Positions 38,463-47,765 of a stretch of 51,131 nucleotides of DNA are shown piece after piece (the first letter of the stretch is position 1; each line of letters starts with the position of its first letter). Under the pieces are notes generated by a model. That model ran no database searches, was not told where the DNA came from, and saw only the letters and a list, made by a program, of their open reading frames with translations. This stretch comes from Mycobacterium interjectum (GTDB taxonomy: Bacteria > Actinomycetota > Actinomycetes > Mycobacteriales > Mycobacteriaceae), in NCBI GenBank assembly GCA_002102225.1, contig LQPB01000093.1, positions 1 to 51,131 on the forward strand, in the 5' to 3' direction. The translations under genes and the position numbers were made by a program.

Positions 38463-39668
38463 GTGGACAAGCAAGATCTGCAATGGATGATCTCGGTTGA
38501 TGACCACATCATCGAGCCACCGACCTTATGGGTCGACCGCGCATCGGCCGCCGACCGCGATCGGGTGCCACACGTCGAGCGGATCGACGGCGTCGACACT
38601 TGGATCTACGATCAAGCCCGCGCGTCGGTGATGGGCATCCTGGTCGCGGCTCACCAAAGGCCGGCTGAGTATTCCCCGCTGCCAGTGAATTACGACGAGA
38701 TGCCCCGTGCCTACTTCGACCCGGTGGCGCGCATCCCCGACATGGACGAGGATCATGTGATCGCTGGGCTGAACTTTCCGTTCTTCCCCCGGTTCTGCGG
38801 TCAGATGTTCGCCCACCTCGGTGACCGCGACCTCGGTCTCAAGTGCGTGCAGGCCTACAACGACTTCGTCATCGATGAGTGGTGCGCGTCCGCGCCCGGT
38901 CGCTACATCCCGATGGTCATCGTCCCGCTGTGGGATACCCGACTGGCCGTCGAGGAGACGCTACGGTGCGCGGGCAAGGGCGCCAAAGCCATCGCCTTCT
39001 CAGAGAACATGCACCCGCTGGGATTTCCGTCCATTCACTCGGGAGCATGGGATGATTTCTTCGCGGTGGCGAACGAGACGAAGATGCCGCTGTGCACACA
39101 CATCGGGTCGTCCTCGGTCAGCCCGACCACGTCGCCCGACGCGCCTTTCGGGGTTCAAGCGGTCAACATCAACCTCAATCTGGCGAACTCAACCACGGAC
39201 TGGCTGTTCTCGGGGAAGCTGCAAAAGTACCCCGATTTGAAGATCGTGCTGGCCGAGGGCGGCATCGGCTGGATTCCCTACCTCATCGAGCGTGCCGAAC
39301 ATGTGGCCGCCGACTACCAATACCTGCGCGCCAACAACTGGGCGGTTGACCCGGCGACGATGCGTTTGACCGCCGTGCCCACCGATCCCGACATTTTCCC
39401 GGAGTCTCCGCGCCAACTCTTCCGCGACCACATGTATGGCTGCTTCATCGAAGACGACTTCGGGGCGGCTAATCTCGACCAGATCGGCGTCGACAATGTG
39501 ATGATCGAAACCGATTACCCGCACACCGACAGCCTCTGGCCCAACTCCCTTCAGGCCGCTCACAAGGCACTCGACGGCCGGTCCGACCTCGACAAGTACA
39601 AAGTGCTGCAGGGTAATGCCCGTCGGGTGTTCGACTTTGAGCCCGCCCCGTATCCGTCGCCGAAGTAG
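38463..39668 (+). CDS. Amidohydrolase-2 family metalloenzyme
   Basis: 401 residues from GTG 38463 after GGGAGGA. It has the (beta/alpha)8 amidohydrolase layout: ISVDDHIIEP near the N-terminus (D-D-H metal contact), CTHIGSSS in the middle (His), VLAEGGIGWIPYLIERAEH and ETDYPHTDSLWPNS near the end (Asp and His of the metal site). This ACMSD-like group carries out decarboxylation, hydration or ring hydrolysis. It sits between a P450 and an aldehyde dehydrogenase, fitting ring or side-chain breakdown. Confidence 0.88.
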   Translation: MDKQDLQWMISVDDHIIEPPTLWVDRASAADRDRVPHVERIDGVDTWIYDQARASVMGILVAAHQRPAEYSPLPVNYDEMPRAYFDPVARIPDMDEDHVIAGLNFPFFPRFCGQMFAHLGDRDLGLKCVQAYNDFVIDEWCASAPGRYIPMVIVPLWDTRLAVEETLRCAGKGAKAIAFSENMHPLGFPSIHSGAWDDFFAVANETKMPLCTHIGSSSVSPTTSPDAPFGVQAVNINLNLANSTTDWLFSGKLQKYPDLKIVLAEGGIGWIPYLIERAEHVAADYQYLRANNWAVDPATMRLTAVPTDPDIFPESPRQLFRDHMYGCFIEDDFGAANLDQIGVDNVMIETDYPHTDSLWPNSLQAAHKALDGRSDLDKYKVLQGNARRVFDFEPAPYPSPK

Positions 39669-39690
39669 TCAGCCCGACGGAATTCGTTTG

Positions 39691-41214
39691 ATGCGGGAGT
39701 ACCAGAGCTTCATCGACGGTAAGTGGTTGAGCGACAACGCTCTGGGCACCATCGACGTTATCGATCCGTCCAATGAGGAGTTGATCGGCCGAGTCGTCGA
39801 CGGTGGACCAAAGCAGGCGGCCATGGCGATCGAGGCCGCCCGACGGGCTTTCGACGAAGGGCCTTGGCCGTGGATGTCGGTGCGGGAGCGGGCGAGGATC
39901 ATCAAGCGGTTCGCAGAGATCCTCGATGAGCGCAAAGCGGAACTTCGAGAGCTGATCGTCGCCGAGATCGGCTCGACCGGCTTCATCACCGACCTGATTC
40001 AGGTTGGGGGTGCTATCGAGGCGGCCCACTACTACGGCGAGTTCGTCGAACACGATATGACGTGGGTGGAGACACCGGGCGGGCCCGTGGTTTCGCCGAC
40101 CGGCCTGGGTGGCGTGACGGTGGTCCGCGAGCCGGTCGGGGTGGTCGGAGTCATCACGCCGTTCAACTTTCCCTTCTCGATCAACATTCAGAAGTGCCTG
40201 GCCGCCTTGGCCGTCGGCTGCACGGTGGTACTCAAGCCCCACCCGTGGACCCCCATGAACGCCTTGGAGCTAGCCAAGGTTGGTCAGGAAGCGGGCCTCC
40301 CGCCCGGGGTGTTCAACGTGGTCGTGGGCGGCGCGGACGTGGGGGAGGAGCTGTGTACGCACCGCGGCGTCGACATGATCGGATTCACCGGTTCGACGGC
40401 GACCGGTCGACGCATCCGCGAACTGTCGGCGGCCACGATGAAACGCGCACAACTGGAACTCGGCGGCAAGAGCGCGCACATCGTTCTGGACGATGTGACC
40501 GAAAGTGACGTTGCAGGAATAGGGTTCGGTCAGGTGCTAATGCATGCCGGACAGGCATGCACCGTCACGTCGCGACTTCTGTTGCCCGAGCACCTGCTCG
40601 AAGCGTATGTCGAGGGCCTCAAAGCCATGGCTCCGATGATCACGGTCGGGGATCCGCGTGATCCCGCCACTGTCGTCGGTCCGCTCATCAGGGATCAGCA
40701 GCGGCAGCGAGTTGAGTCCTTCGTTCAGTCGGGCCTACAGGAAGGCGCGCACCTGGTGGTCGGCGGGAAACGTCCCGAACATCTCGAACGCGGCTTCTAC
40801 TACGAACCGACGGCATTTGTTGACTGCCGCAGCGACATGCGCTTATGCCAGGAAGAGGTGTTCGGACCCGTGCTGGCGGTGACGACCTATCGCTCCGAAG
40901 AGGAAGCGATCCGCATCGCGAACGACTCCATCTATGGTCTGGCAGGTCTGGTGATGACCCGCAACGCCGCAAGGGGATTCAATGTCGCCAGACAGGTCAG
41001 AACAGGCACCATCATGGTGCAGACTGTCGCACCCGGTGTCGACCTGGGAACCAATCCGGGTGGCGGGCAGGGTCCCGGCTGGTCTCTACCGGCGCGCGGC
41101 ATGTTCAACGGCGGGGGGCCGTTCGGCGGCTTCAAGCAAAGTGGACTTGGCCGAGAGCAGGGGCGTTGGGGCTTCGAGGAATACACCGAGCTGAAATCAA
41201 TCACCATGATGTAG
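39691..41214 (+). CDS. Aldehyde dehydrogenase
   Basis: 507 residues from ATG 39691 (GACGG upstream). All family landmarks are present: TPFNFPFSINIQK, KPHPWTPMNALELAK, the cofactor GSTATGRRI, catalytic Glu in LELGGKSAHIV, nucleophilic Cys in MHAGQACTVTSR and EEVFGPVLAV. It converts an aldehyde to the acid with NAD(P). In this cluster it would follow the alcohol dehydrogenase and precede CoA transfer. Confidence 0.94.
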   Translation: MREYQSFIDGKWLSDNALGTIDVIDPSNEELIGRVVDGGPKQAAMAIEAARRAFDEGPWPWMSVRERARIIKRFAEILDERKAELRELIVAEIGSTGFITDLIQVGGAIEAAHYYGEFVEHDMTWVETPGGPVVSPTGLGGVTVVREPVGVVGVITPFNFPFSINIQKCLAALAVGCTVVLKPHPWTPMNALELAKVGQEAGLPPGVFNVVVGGADVGEELCTHRGVDMIGFTGSTATGRRIRELSAATMKRAQLELGGKSAHIVLDDVTESDVAGIGFGQVLMHAGQACTVTSRLLLPEHLLEAYVEGLKAMAPMITVGDPRDPATVVGPLIRDQQRQRVESFVQSGLQEGAHLVVGGKRPEHLERGFYYEPTAFVDCRSDMRLCQEEVFGPVLAVTTYRSEEEAIRIANDSIYGLAGLVMTRNAARGFNVARQVRTGTIMVQTVAPGVDLGTNPGGGQGPGWSLPARGMFNGGGPFGGFKQSGLGREQGRWGFEEYTELKSITMM

Positions 41215-41231
41215 CGCGGAAAGGTCACGTG

Positions 41232-42404
41232 ATGGAACTTCTCAGGGACGTCCGGGTTCTCGAGGTGTCATTGTTCTCCGCGGATGCACTGGGTGGCCAC
41301 CTGGCAGACCTGGGCGCAGACGTAATTAAGGTCGAACCACCCGGCGGCGGTGGGTTTCGCGGTTCGGCGGTTTCGGGCGGGGAGTTGCAGGACTCGCACT
41401 GGAATCGCGGCAAGAAGAGTGTGGCGATAAACCTGAAAACGAACGAGGGTCAAGATGCGTTTCGCCGCCTGGCCGCGACGTCGGCGGTGGTGATCGACGG
41501 TCTGCGTTACGGAACCGCGCAGCGGCTCGGCTTCAGCTACGACGACATCGTCGCGGTCAATCCCACCGTTGTCTACTGCGTGCTCAACGGCATGGGCAGC
41601 TATGGGCCCTATACCCGGTTAGCCACACACGGGCTGTCCTTCGACTGTTTCGCCGGCTTGAGTCCGCCGATCATCGAAGCGGACGGAACGCCACGCCTTT
41701 CGGGGGCGGCGGCAGGGACGACTGGGGTACTGGCGGGACCGCTGTACGCAGCGATGGGCGTACTCGCCGCGCTACACGCCGCCGGGCGCGACGGCCAGCC
41801 GCAGTACGTCGAAGTAGCACAGGTCGACGCGGCGATCAATTGGAACTTTCAACACCTCACAGCGCTGGCGAACGGTCAACCGGCCTTCGGCGAGGGAATC
41901 CGCGCTTCGCTTCGCTACCAGTACTACCGAACGAGCGACGGCAACTACGTGGTGTTCAACGCCCTGGAGGACAAGTTCTGGCTGAGATTCTGCGAGTCGC
42001 TCGACAGGATGGATCTCTACCAACCGGGGTGCCAGAAGCCGGGAGAGGATGTCGAGGCAGAGTCCCGGCTGCGCGAGGAGTTAACCGCAATTTTTGCGAG
42101 CCGCACACGCAAGGAATGGACCGACTTCTTCATTGCGACCGATATCGCAGGAGCCCCGGCATTTTTGGGAGCAGACCTGTTCGACGACGACCACGCGAAG
42201 GCTCGCCGACTCGTCTACGAGCAGGCCCAGCCGGACGGTACGTCGCAGCGATTGATTGGAACGTGCATCAAGACCAAATCCGACGAAGGTTTTGCACCGC
42301 CAGCAGCGCCGCGCGTTGGGCAGCATACGGAAGAGTTACTTACCGCCATGGCAGGCTACGACCCGGCCGGAATTGAGCGCCTGCGTTCGACTGGCGCAAT
42401 CTGA
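41232..42404 (+). CDS. CaiB/BaiF-family CoA transferase (single domain)
   Basis: 390 residues from ATG 41232, 17 bases after the aldehyde dehydrogenase stop. It starts ELLRDVRVLEVSLFSADALGGHLADLGADVIKVEPP, the class III CoA-transferase opening, and includes VEVAQVDAAINWNFQHLTAL near residue 200, where the catalytic Asp is expected. Together with the 782-residue double-domain protein, it suggests that two different acids are activated in this locus, or that one enzyme takes the product and the other the substrate. Confidence 0.9.
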   Translation: MELLRDVRVLEVSLFSADALGGHLADLGADVIKVEPPGGGGFRGSAVSGGELQDSHWNRGKKSVAINLKTNEGQDAFRRLAATSAVVIDGLRYGTAQRLGFSYDDIVAVNPTVVYCVLNGMGSYGPYTRLATHGLSFDCFAGLSPPIIEADGTPRLSGAAAGTTGVLAGPLYAAMGVLAALHAAGRDGQPQYVEVAQVDAAINWNFQHLTALANGQPAFGEGIRASLRYQYYRTSDGNYVVFNALEDKFWLRFCESLDRMDLYQPGCQKPGEDVEAESRLREELTAIFASRTRKEWTDFFIATDIAGAPAFLGADLFDDDHAKARRLVYEQAQPDGTSQRLIGTCIKTKSDEGFAPPAAPRVGQHTEELLTAMAGYDPAGIERLRSTGAI

Positions 42405-42791
42405 ACACCGCATGCCCACGGAGGCGCAAATACGAGGAAGTTCGGCGTCTCATCGCTACTGTGCACACCGGCGATCGCGCCGCGCGTGGCCACACAACAC
42501 CCGAGTGGGTGTTGCGCAACGGGTGGGCCGACGCTCCACGTGCGGATGGCGCAGGCAAACATGTTTCGGTCCGCGCTTATTCGGCGAGTATGACCACTGC
42601 ATGAGGCTGGGTCCTGCCAAACATCGAGCGGACGTTGATACACTAGAACGTATGATCATGGCAGGCCATATGGCTCTTGAACAGGGAATTTATCCCGTCG
42701 CATTGACCGACTTAAGACGCTGGTCATACACTCTTGGTATAAATGTCCGTATACCGATGCATATCTAGGCCCAGCGGAAGTTGAGACATCG
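42405..42791. other. 387-base spacer before the second P450 gene
   Basis: No convincing gene. The right part (42640-42780) is AT-rich with ATACACT-, TATGATC- and GTATAAATG-type stretches, and a possible -10 TACACT at about 42640. It probably carries the promoter of the downstream P450-tetR-P450 set and a binding site for the TetR protein encoded within it. No clear palindrome could be fixed. Confidence 0.4.
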
Positions 42792-44045
42792 ATGAACGTG
42801 AACAGCACCGCCCCGAACGTCTTCGACGCCGGACTCCCGACGTTCAACTACAGCCTCGACGCCGCTCCGCAGGACATCCTCGAGGATGTCCGGGAGGCGC
42901 AATCGCGCGCGCCTATCGCCATCGGGCCGGTCGGCCCGGAAATCCTGTCCTACGAGCTGGCCCGAGAAATTTTGCGCGACAACAGGTTCAGGATGCCGCC
43001 GGGCATCACGCTGGCGGCACAGGGCATCACCTCAGGCCCGTTGTACGACAAACTGATGAGCAGCCTCCTCGGACTCGACGGACCGCCGCATACCCGCTTA
43101 CGCAAACTGGTTTCACGAACGTTCACCCCCCGTGCGACGGCGCGTCTTCAGGACACCATCAACGAGGTGGTGAATGGCCTGATCGACCAAGTGATCGACG
43201 CCGGACGTTGTGACATCGTGGCCGACATCGCGCGGCCGTATCCGACTCCCATCATGTGCGCGCTGATCGGTGCGCCTCGCGCGGACTGGCAGCTGTTCTC
43301 CCAATGGACCGACGAAGTGTTCAAAGCCTTCAGTTTTCAGACTGACGCCAATTTCGATGAGGCCGCGATCTTGAGAGCGTGGAGCGAACTCGATGCGTAT
43401 GTCGATGGCATGGTCGACGCCCGTCGAAACCATCTGACCGATGACCTGCTCTCCGAACTCATCCGCGCCGAAAGCGACGGCGACCGGCTGAATCTCGATG
43501 AACTGCGCATGCTGGTGGCCGGCTTCCTGATGGCGGGAACGGATACGACGCGAAACCAGCTGGCCGCGTCGGTGCAGGTGCTCTCCGAGCATCCGGACCA
43601 ATGGGCCAAACTGGGCGACCAACCAGAGCTAGCGATGCAGGCGGTCGAGGAAAGTATGCGCCACTCACCGGCCGTCTGTCTCGCACCGCGCGCCGCCACC
43701 GAAGACGTCGAATTCGCCGGTTACACATTTCCGGCAGGCACGTTCGTCCTCGTGAATACCTTTGCAGCCAACCGTGATCCAGCGATCTATGACGATGCTG
43801 ACCGCTTCGACATCGCGCGTCGGGACTTGCCCGCAATTCTCACCTTCGGCGGCGGGGCGCACTATTGCCTGGGCGCCAACCTCGCACGCCGGGAACTGGC
43901 AGATGCACTGACAATCCTCACCCGACGTCTTTCTGCGCCCCATCGCGTCGGCTCGGCCCCGTGGAAATCCCTGCTGGGAATGACTGGCCCCACGACACTG
44001 ACAATCGAGTTCGACGCCGAAAGGCTCGTGGCGGCGGATGCGTAG
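42792..44045 (+). CDS. Cytochrome P450 (second of three)
   Basis: 417 residues. It has the I-helix MAGTDTTRNQ, the E-x-x-R (EESMRHSP) and the heme motif TFGGGAHYCLGANLAR with the ligand Cys near residue 359. The T-D-T-T pattern is the most standard form. Its end overlaps the next start by 8 bases (TetR-family gene), an unusual coupling of an enzyme and its likely regulator. Confidence 0.93.
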   Translation: MNVNSTAPNVFDAGLPTFNYSLDAAPQDILEDVREAQSRAPIAIGPVGPEILSYELAREILRDNRFRMPPGITLAAQGITSGPLYDKLMSSLLGLDGPPHTRLRKLVSRTFTPRATARLQDTINEVVNGLIDQVIDAGRCDIVADIARPYPTPIMCALIGAPRADWQLFSQWTDEVFKAFSFQTDANFDEAAILRAWSELDAYVDGMVDARRNHLTDDLLSELIRAESDGDRLNLDELRMLVAGFLMAGTDTTRNQLAASVQVLSEHPDQWAKLGDQPELAMQAVEESMRHSPAVCLAPRAATEDVEFAGYTFPAGTFVLVNTFAANRDPAIYDDADRFDIARRDLPAILTFGGGAHYCLGANLARRELADALTILTRRLSAPHRVGSAPWKSLLGMTGPTTLTIEFDAERLVAADA

Positions 44046-44664
44046 TCGCGGCTGGGCGGGATCGCTGCCCGCCTCGGACGAGGAGGCGATCGCCCGCATC
44101 CTGGATGCGGCGGACGACGTGGTCGCCGAACACGGACCGGCGATTCGCCTTGCCGACGTCGCCCGGAGGCTCGGGGTCACCCGCCAGACGGTGTACCGCT
44201 ACTTTCCCAACGCTGACGCGCTCCTGATGGCCAGCGCGATGCGTGCGGTCGACGGATTCATCGACCAGGTCGCAGAACACGCCCGGGGACTCAACGACCC
44301 GGTTACCGCAGTCGTCGAATGCGTTGTGTTCGCAGTCGAACACCTCACCGGCGATCCGCAGCTGGAGAGCCTGCTGTCGGATCGACAGGCGGGCGAAGCA
44401 GTCACCTCGCTGACCTCCGACACGGCTATTGCATTTTGCTTGTCGGTTTTTCACCGCCTCGATGTCGATTGGCAGCTGCACGGCTTCGACACCGCCGCGC
44501 TCCACGAGCTTGCCGAAATGACCCTGCGCACTGTGCAATCTCTCCTCACCGATCCCGGGCAGCAGGAGCGTGACCAAATCGCACTACGCCGCTTTGTTGC
44601 GCGATGGCTCGGTCCAGCGATCCTCTATCAACGGATGACGGCGCTGTCGGGCGTGCTGTCCTGA
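44038..44664 (+). CDS. TetR-family regulator coupled to two P450 genes
   Basis: 208 residues from ATG 44038, overlapping the P450 stop. HTH: ILDAADDVVAEHGPAIRLADVARRLGVTRQTVYRYFPNADALLMASAM, closely matching the TetR pattern. The C-terminal half is helical and unremarkable. As it lies between two P450 genes on the same strand, it is likely an autoregulated repressor of this set, responding to the substrate. Confidence 0.9.
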   Translation: MRSRGWAGSLPASDEEAIARILDAADDVVAEHGPAIRLADVARRLGVTRQTVYRYFPNADALLMASAMRAVDGFIDQVAEHARGLNDPVTAVVECVVFAVEHLTGDPQLESLLSDRQAGEAVTSLTSDTAIAFCLSVFHRLDVDWQLHGFDTAALHELAEMTLRTVQSLLTDPGQQERDQIALRRFVARWLGPAILYQRMTALSGVLS

Positions 44665-44692
44665 GCTACCCGATTAAGGGAGTTGCAGATTC

Positions 44693-45895
44693 ATGGATGT
44701 CAAGACTGCGAGTGAGGTGTTCTACGACCCCTACGATGTCGAACTCAACGCCGACCCGTATCCGCTGTTTCGGCGGCTCCGCGAGGAGGCGCCGCTGTCC
44801 TACAACGAACAACACAACTTCTACGCGTTGAGTCGATTCGACGACGTGCATGCGGCGCTGAATGGCCATGAGACGTTCAGCTCTGCCCGGGGCAACATTC
44901 TCGAGTTGATCAAGGCTGACATGCCGATTCCGCCCGGACTGTTCCTCATGGAGGACCCGCCCCTTCACGACATCTATCGGAAGAGCCTTTCTCGCCTGTT
45001 CACACCGCGCAAGATGCGCGAGGTCGAGGCCACCGCACGGCAATTCTGCGCCGAGAGTCTAGATCCGTTTATTGGTACCGGGGGCTTTGATTTCATCGCC
45101 AATTTGGGTGCCGAGATGCCGGTGAGAGTCGTGTGCAGGCTGCTGGGAATTCCCGATGAGATGCGGCAGGAGGTCATCGACCTCGCCGAAGGTCACGTCA
45201 ACACCGAGGCCGGCGGGGAAATGAAAGCCGCGTCCTCGGGGCTGGAAACAGGACAGTTATTCGCCGAGTACCTCGATTGGCGCGCTGAACATCCCTCCGA
45301 CGACGTCGTCACCGACTTGCTCAGCGTCGAATTCACCGACCTCGATGGCACGATACGGGGATTGACCCGTGAGGAAATACTGATTTGCATCACGCTGGTG
45401 GCTGCGGGCGGCGCCGAGACGACGACCCGGCTAATCGGATGGGCGGGCAAGGTTTTAGCCGAGCATCCCGCGCAGCGGCGGGATCTGGTCGCCGATCGCA
45501 GCCTGATTGCCGGCACAATCGAGGAGCTGCTGCGTTTCGAACCTCCCGCGCCACACATCGCGCGCACCGTCACACGCGATCTGCAGTACTACGGACAACC
45601 GGTGCCGGCCGGCAGCATCATGATGTTGCTCGCCGGTGCTGCAAACCGTGACCATCGGCAATTCCCACCCGATGGCGACGTCTTCGACATTCACCGCAAA
45701 GCCGGAGCCCATGTCGGCTTTGGTGTGGGCGTGCACTACTGCCTGGGAGCGTCATTGGCCCGGATGGAGGGACGCGTGGCGCTCGACGAGGTGCTCAACC
45801 GCTTTCCGAAGTGGAACATCGATATGTCTGGGGCCCGCATGACCACGACATCGACAGTCCGCGGCTGGGAAACTTTGCCAGCCGTCCTAGCATGA
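44693..45895 (+). CDS. Cytochrome P450 (third of three)
   Basis: 400 residues from ATG 44693 after GGGAGTTG. I-helix VAAGGAETTTRLIG, E-x-x-R (EELLRFEPPA) and heme motif VGFGVGVHYCLGASLAR with the ligand Cys near residue 350. It shares the overall size of the other two but differs in the I-helix (GGAETT), so substrates may differ. Confidence 0.93.
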   Translation: MDVKTASEVFYDPYDVELNADPYPLFRRLREEAPLSYNEQHNFYALSRFDDVHAALNGHETFSSARGNILELIKADMPIPPGLFLMEDPPLHDIYRKSLSRLFTPRKMREVEATARQFCAESLDPFIGTGGFDFIANLGAEMPVRVVCRLLGIPDEMRQEVIDLAEGHVNTEAGGEMKAASSGLETGQLFAEYLDWRAEHPSDDVVTDLLSVEFTDLDGTIRGLTREEILICITLVAAGGAETTTRLIGWAGKVLAEHPAQRRDLVADRSLIAGTIEELLRFEPPAPHIARTVTRDLQYYGQPVPAGSIMMLLAGAANRDHRQFPPDGDVFDIHRKAGAHVGFGVGVHYCLGASLARMEGRVALDEVLNRFPKWNIDMSGARMTTTSTVRGWETLPAVLA

Positions 45896-46057
45896 ACACG
45901 CCGTCCGACCCGATGCCCGTAACCAATCGCGGCGCACCGACTTAACATCGGCCTTGATCACATCCACGGTGTAGCGAGGGCTCGCCGAGAGCGATTCGGG
46001 ACAATCGGCAATCACTGCACTGGCCGCCCGTTCGGCTGCTCGCGCGGAACGCCGCAG

Positions 46058-46585
46058 TCAGTGCCCGGCGACGGCCTGCACCAGCATGGTCGCGGAAGGG
46101 CTTGACAACAACCAGTTTCCGTTTTGATTGACGAACATGAGGGGTTTCGTCACCGGTGCCGTCAGCTTGGGCCCAGAGACCGCCACGTCGGACATGACCG
46201 TAGTGGGACCGTTCTGTTGGATGTTGGAGACGCCAAACGACAACGGGAGCTGACCGTTCCGGTAGGCCACTCTCAGCTCGTGATCCATCTCATGGCCCTC
46301 GCCCGAACCGATGCCGCCTTCGACGAGACCATCTTTGGTCCTGTATGACACGCCCGGATTGGAGAGGTTGTTGAGGATGTCGGTTAGCTGGTCAGGGGTT
46401 GGCAGGGGCAGTGTCGACGCGGGTTGCGGCGGGTCCTGTGGCAGCGGAGCACCGACCGAGGCCAGTTGCACACGGGGCAGGCCCGCGGGCGCAATGCCCG
46501 ATGCGCTGGATGCCAGCCCGGCGGCGCCACCGCCAACGACGGCCAGTGCAGCCGCGCTGACGGCAATGGATTTCATGGATTTCAT
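46058..46585 (-). CDS. Exported MTB12/CFP-2-like antigen
   Basis: About 175 residues from ATG 46585; a nearby second ATG (MKSIAVSAAALAVV) is possible. It has a signal peptide (SMKSIAVSAAALAVVGGGAAGLASSASG), a Pro-rich linker (PPQPASTLPLPTPDQLTDIL) and a conserved domain (LNNLSNPGVSYRTKDGLVEGG, FGVSNIQQNGPTTVMSDVAVSGP, FVNQNGNWLLSSPSA). These match the low-molecular-weight T-cell antigen family MTB12 (CFP-2) of mycobacteria. It is secreted; biochemical function unknown. Confidence 0.88.
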   Translation of the reverse strand: MKSMKSIAVSAAALAVVGGGAAGLASSASGIAPAGLPRVQLASVGAPLPQDPPQPASTLPLPTPDQLTDILNNLSNPGVSYRTKDGLVEGGIGSGEGHEMDHELRVAYRNGQLPLSFGVSNIQQNGPTTVMSDVAVSGPKLTAPVTKPLMFVNQNGNWLLSSPSATMLVQAVAGH

Positions 46586-46801
46586 GGTTCTCCCACTTTT
46601 GCGCACGGACGTGCGGGGCTGTTCCCCGCCTCTTGATGCCGGCACTTTGTCCTGGGCACATACTGCCTCAATGTGTGGGCCCAAAACCGCTGTGCATCAA
46701 TCGCAATCAACCTGTTAGGAAACCGTAGTGCCGGTCGAAAGCCTGATCCTCGCCCAGCGTCGGCAGTGTCCTCTTGCCTGCAGCGTCGCCCGAACCGCCC
46801 G

Positions 46802-47359
46802 TTAGCCGGCCGCGTTGGGAAGAAGTGGCGGGCAGTTGCCCGTCGAGTCCGTCGCCAACTCGAAGTGCCACAGCTCGTTGGCGTAAATCCGGCACAGCCC
46901 GAAGCGGGACCCGTGGGAGATGAGCCATTCGTCGGCGCCCGCACCGCCGACGTCGACCGCCTCGCCGGTGACGTGCTTGGACATCGCCGGGGTCTGCACG
47001 TATTGCCGCGCCGCGGCCAGGCTGCCGTAGGTCCGCACGGCGTTGTCCAGCAGCCGCTGCTGAAACTCCGGCGACCGCCAGCCCGAGGTGATGGTCATGG
47101 TTATGCCGTCTGCGGCGGCCGCGGTGGCGGCACCCTGAATCGCTTTCAACAACGCCGGGTCGAGGCGCGCGATTGCGGAGTATTGGACGTCGAACGGCGT
47201 CAGTTGCCCCCCGTTTGGCAGGGAGCCGTCGCCGGGGTCGGCAGGGGGATCCAAAGGGACGGTGTGATCGGCAAGCCTTGCGGGCGGCGCCGGCGGATCT
47301 GACGGCGCGAGGAAGCCGAGGGCCACTGCAATGGCGGCGGCCAACGCTGCTGATCGCAT
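46802..47359 (-). CDS. VanY-like D-alanyl-D-alanine carboxypeptidase (M15)
   Basis: 185 residues from ATG 47359. A signal/anchor (SAALAAAIAVALGFLAP) leads to a Pro-rich linker and an M15 peptidase domain: TSGWRSPEFQQRLLD (conserved S-x-x-R), SKHVTGEAVDVGG (His and Asp zinc ligands) and ANELWHFEL (catalytic Glu region and third zinc ligand His). It trims peptidoglycan stem peptides outside the membrane. A Cys pair (FGLCRIY ... GNCPPL) may form a disulfide. Confidence 0.88.
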   Translation of the reverse strand: MRSAALAAAIAVALGFLAPSDPPAPPARLADHTVPLDPPADPGDGSLPNGGQLTPFDVQYSAIARLDPALLKAIQGAATAAAADGITMTITSGWRSPEFQQRLLDNAVRTYGSLAAARQYVQTPAMSKHVTGEAVDVGGAGADEWLISHGSRFGLCRIYANELWHFELATDSTGNCPPLLPNAAG

Positions 47360-47765
47360 GTTCCATCTCCTGGCTGTTTCCTGGCACTCTACCGGTGGGG
47401 CAGTTGCGCAAGCGCTGATACAAGCGGCACACTGAACCAAGTTCTGCGACAACGAGTTCCGCATCTACCCTAGCGCGAGCGGATTAGCGATCCTGGGGCC
47501 CGCATCGTCAAACCTGGTTGATGAGAAACGGCTGGATTGCCGAGATGCCAAGCTAGGTATCGGTGTCGTGTCTTTGGTTAGTTTGCGGCACGTCGCATGG
47601 TCGTCGGTGCGCGTTCCCGGCCCCGATTGGCAAACGGGGCGCGCTTTCCGTGTGATTTTCTTATGTCAGCTCGCCGCGAGTGCTACGTTTCGATTACCGC
47701 ACGGTTCGGCGATCACCTGAGCTGGGCGACCGCTGGGCCGTGGGGTTGCTCCACGGAGGTGCGGA
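47360..47765. other. Divergent 406-base spacer before the PE_PGRS gene
   Basis: No gene is supported. The region must contain promoters for the VanY-like gene (leftward) and the PE_PGRS gene (rightward). It is less GC-rich at 47490-47580 and 47645-47670 (GATTTTCTTATG). The PE_PGRS ribosome site CGGAGGTGCGG lies 5 bases before its ATG. No operator or repeat stands out. Confidence 0.4.
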
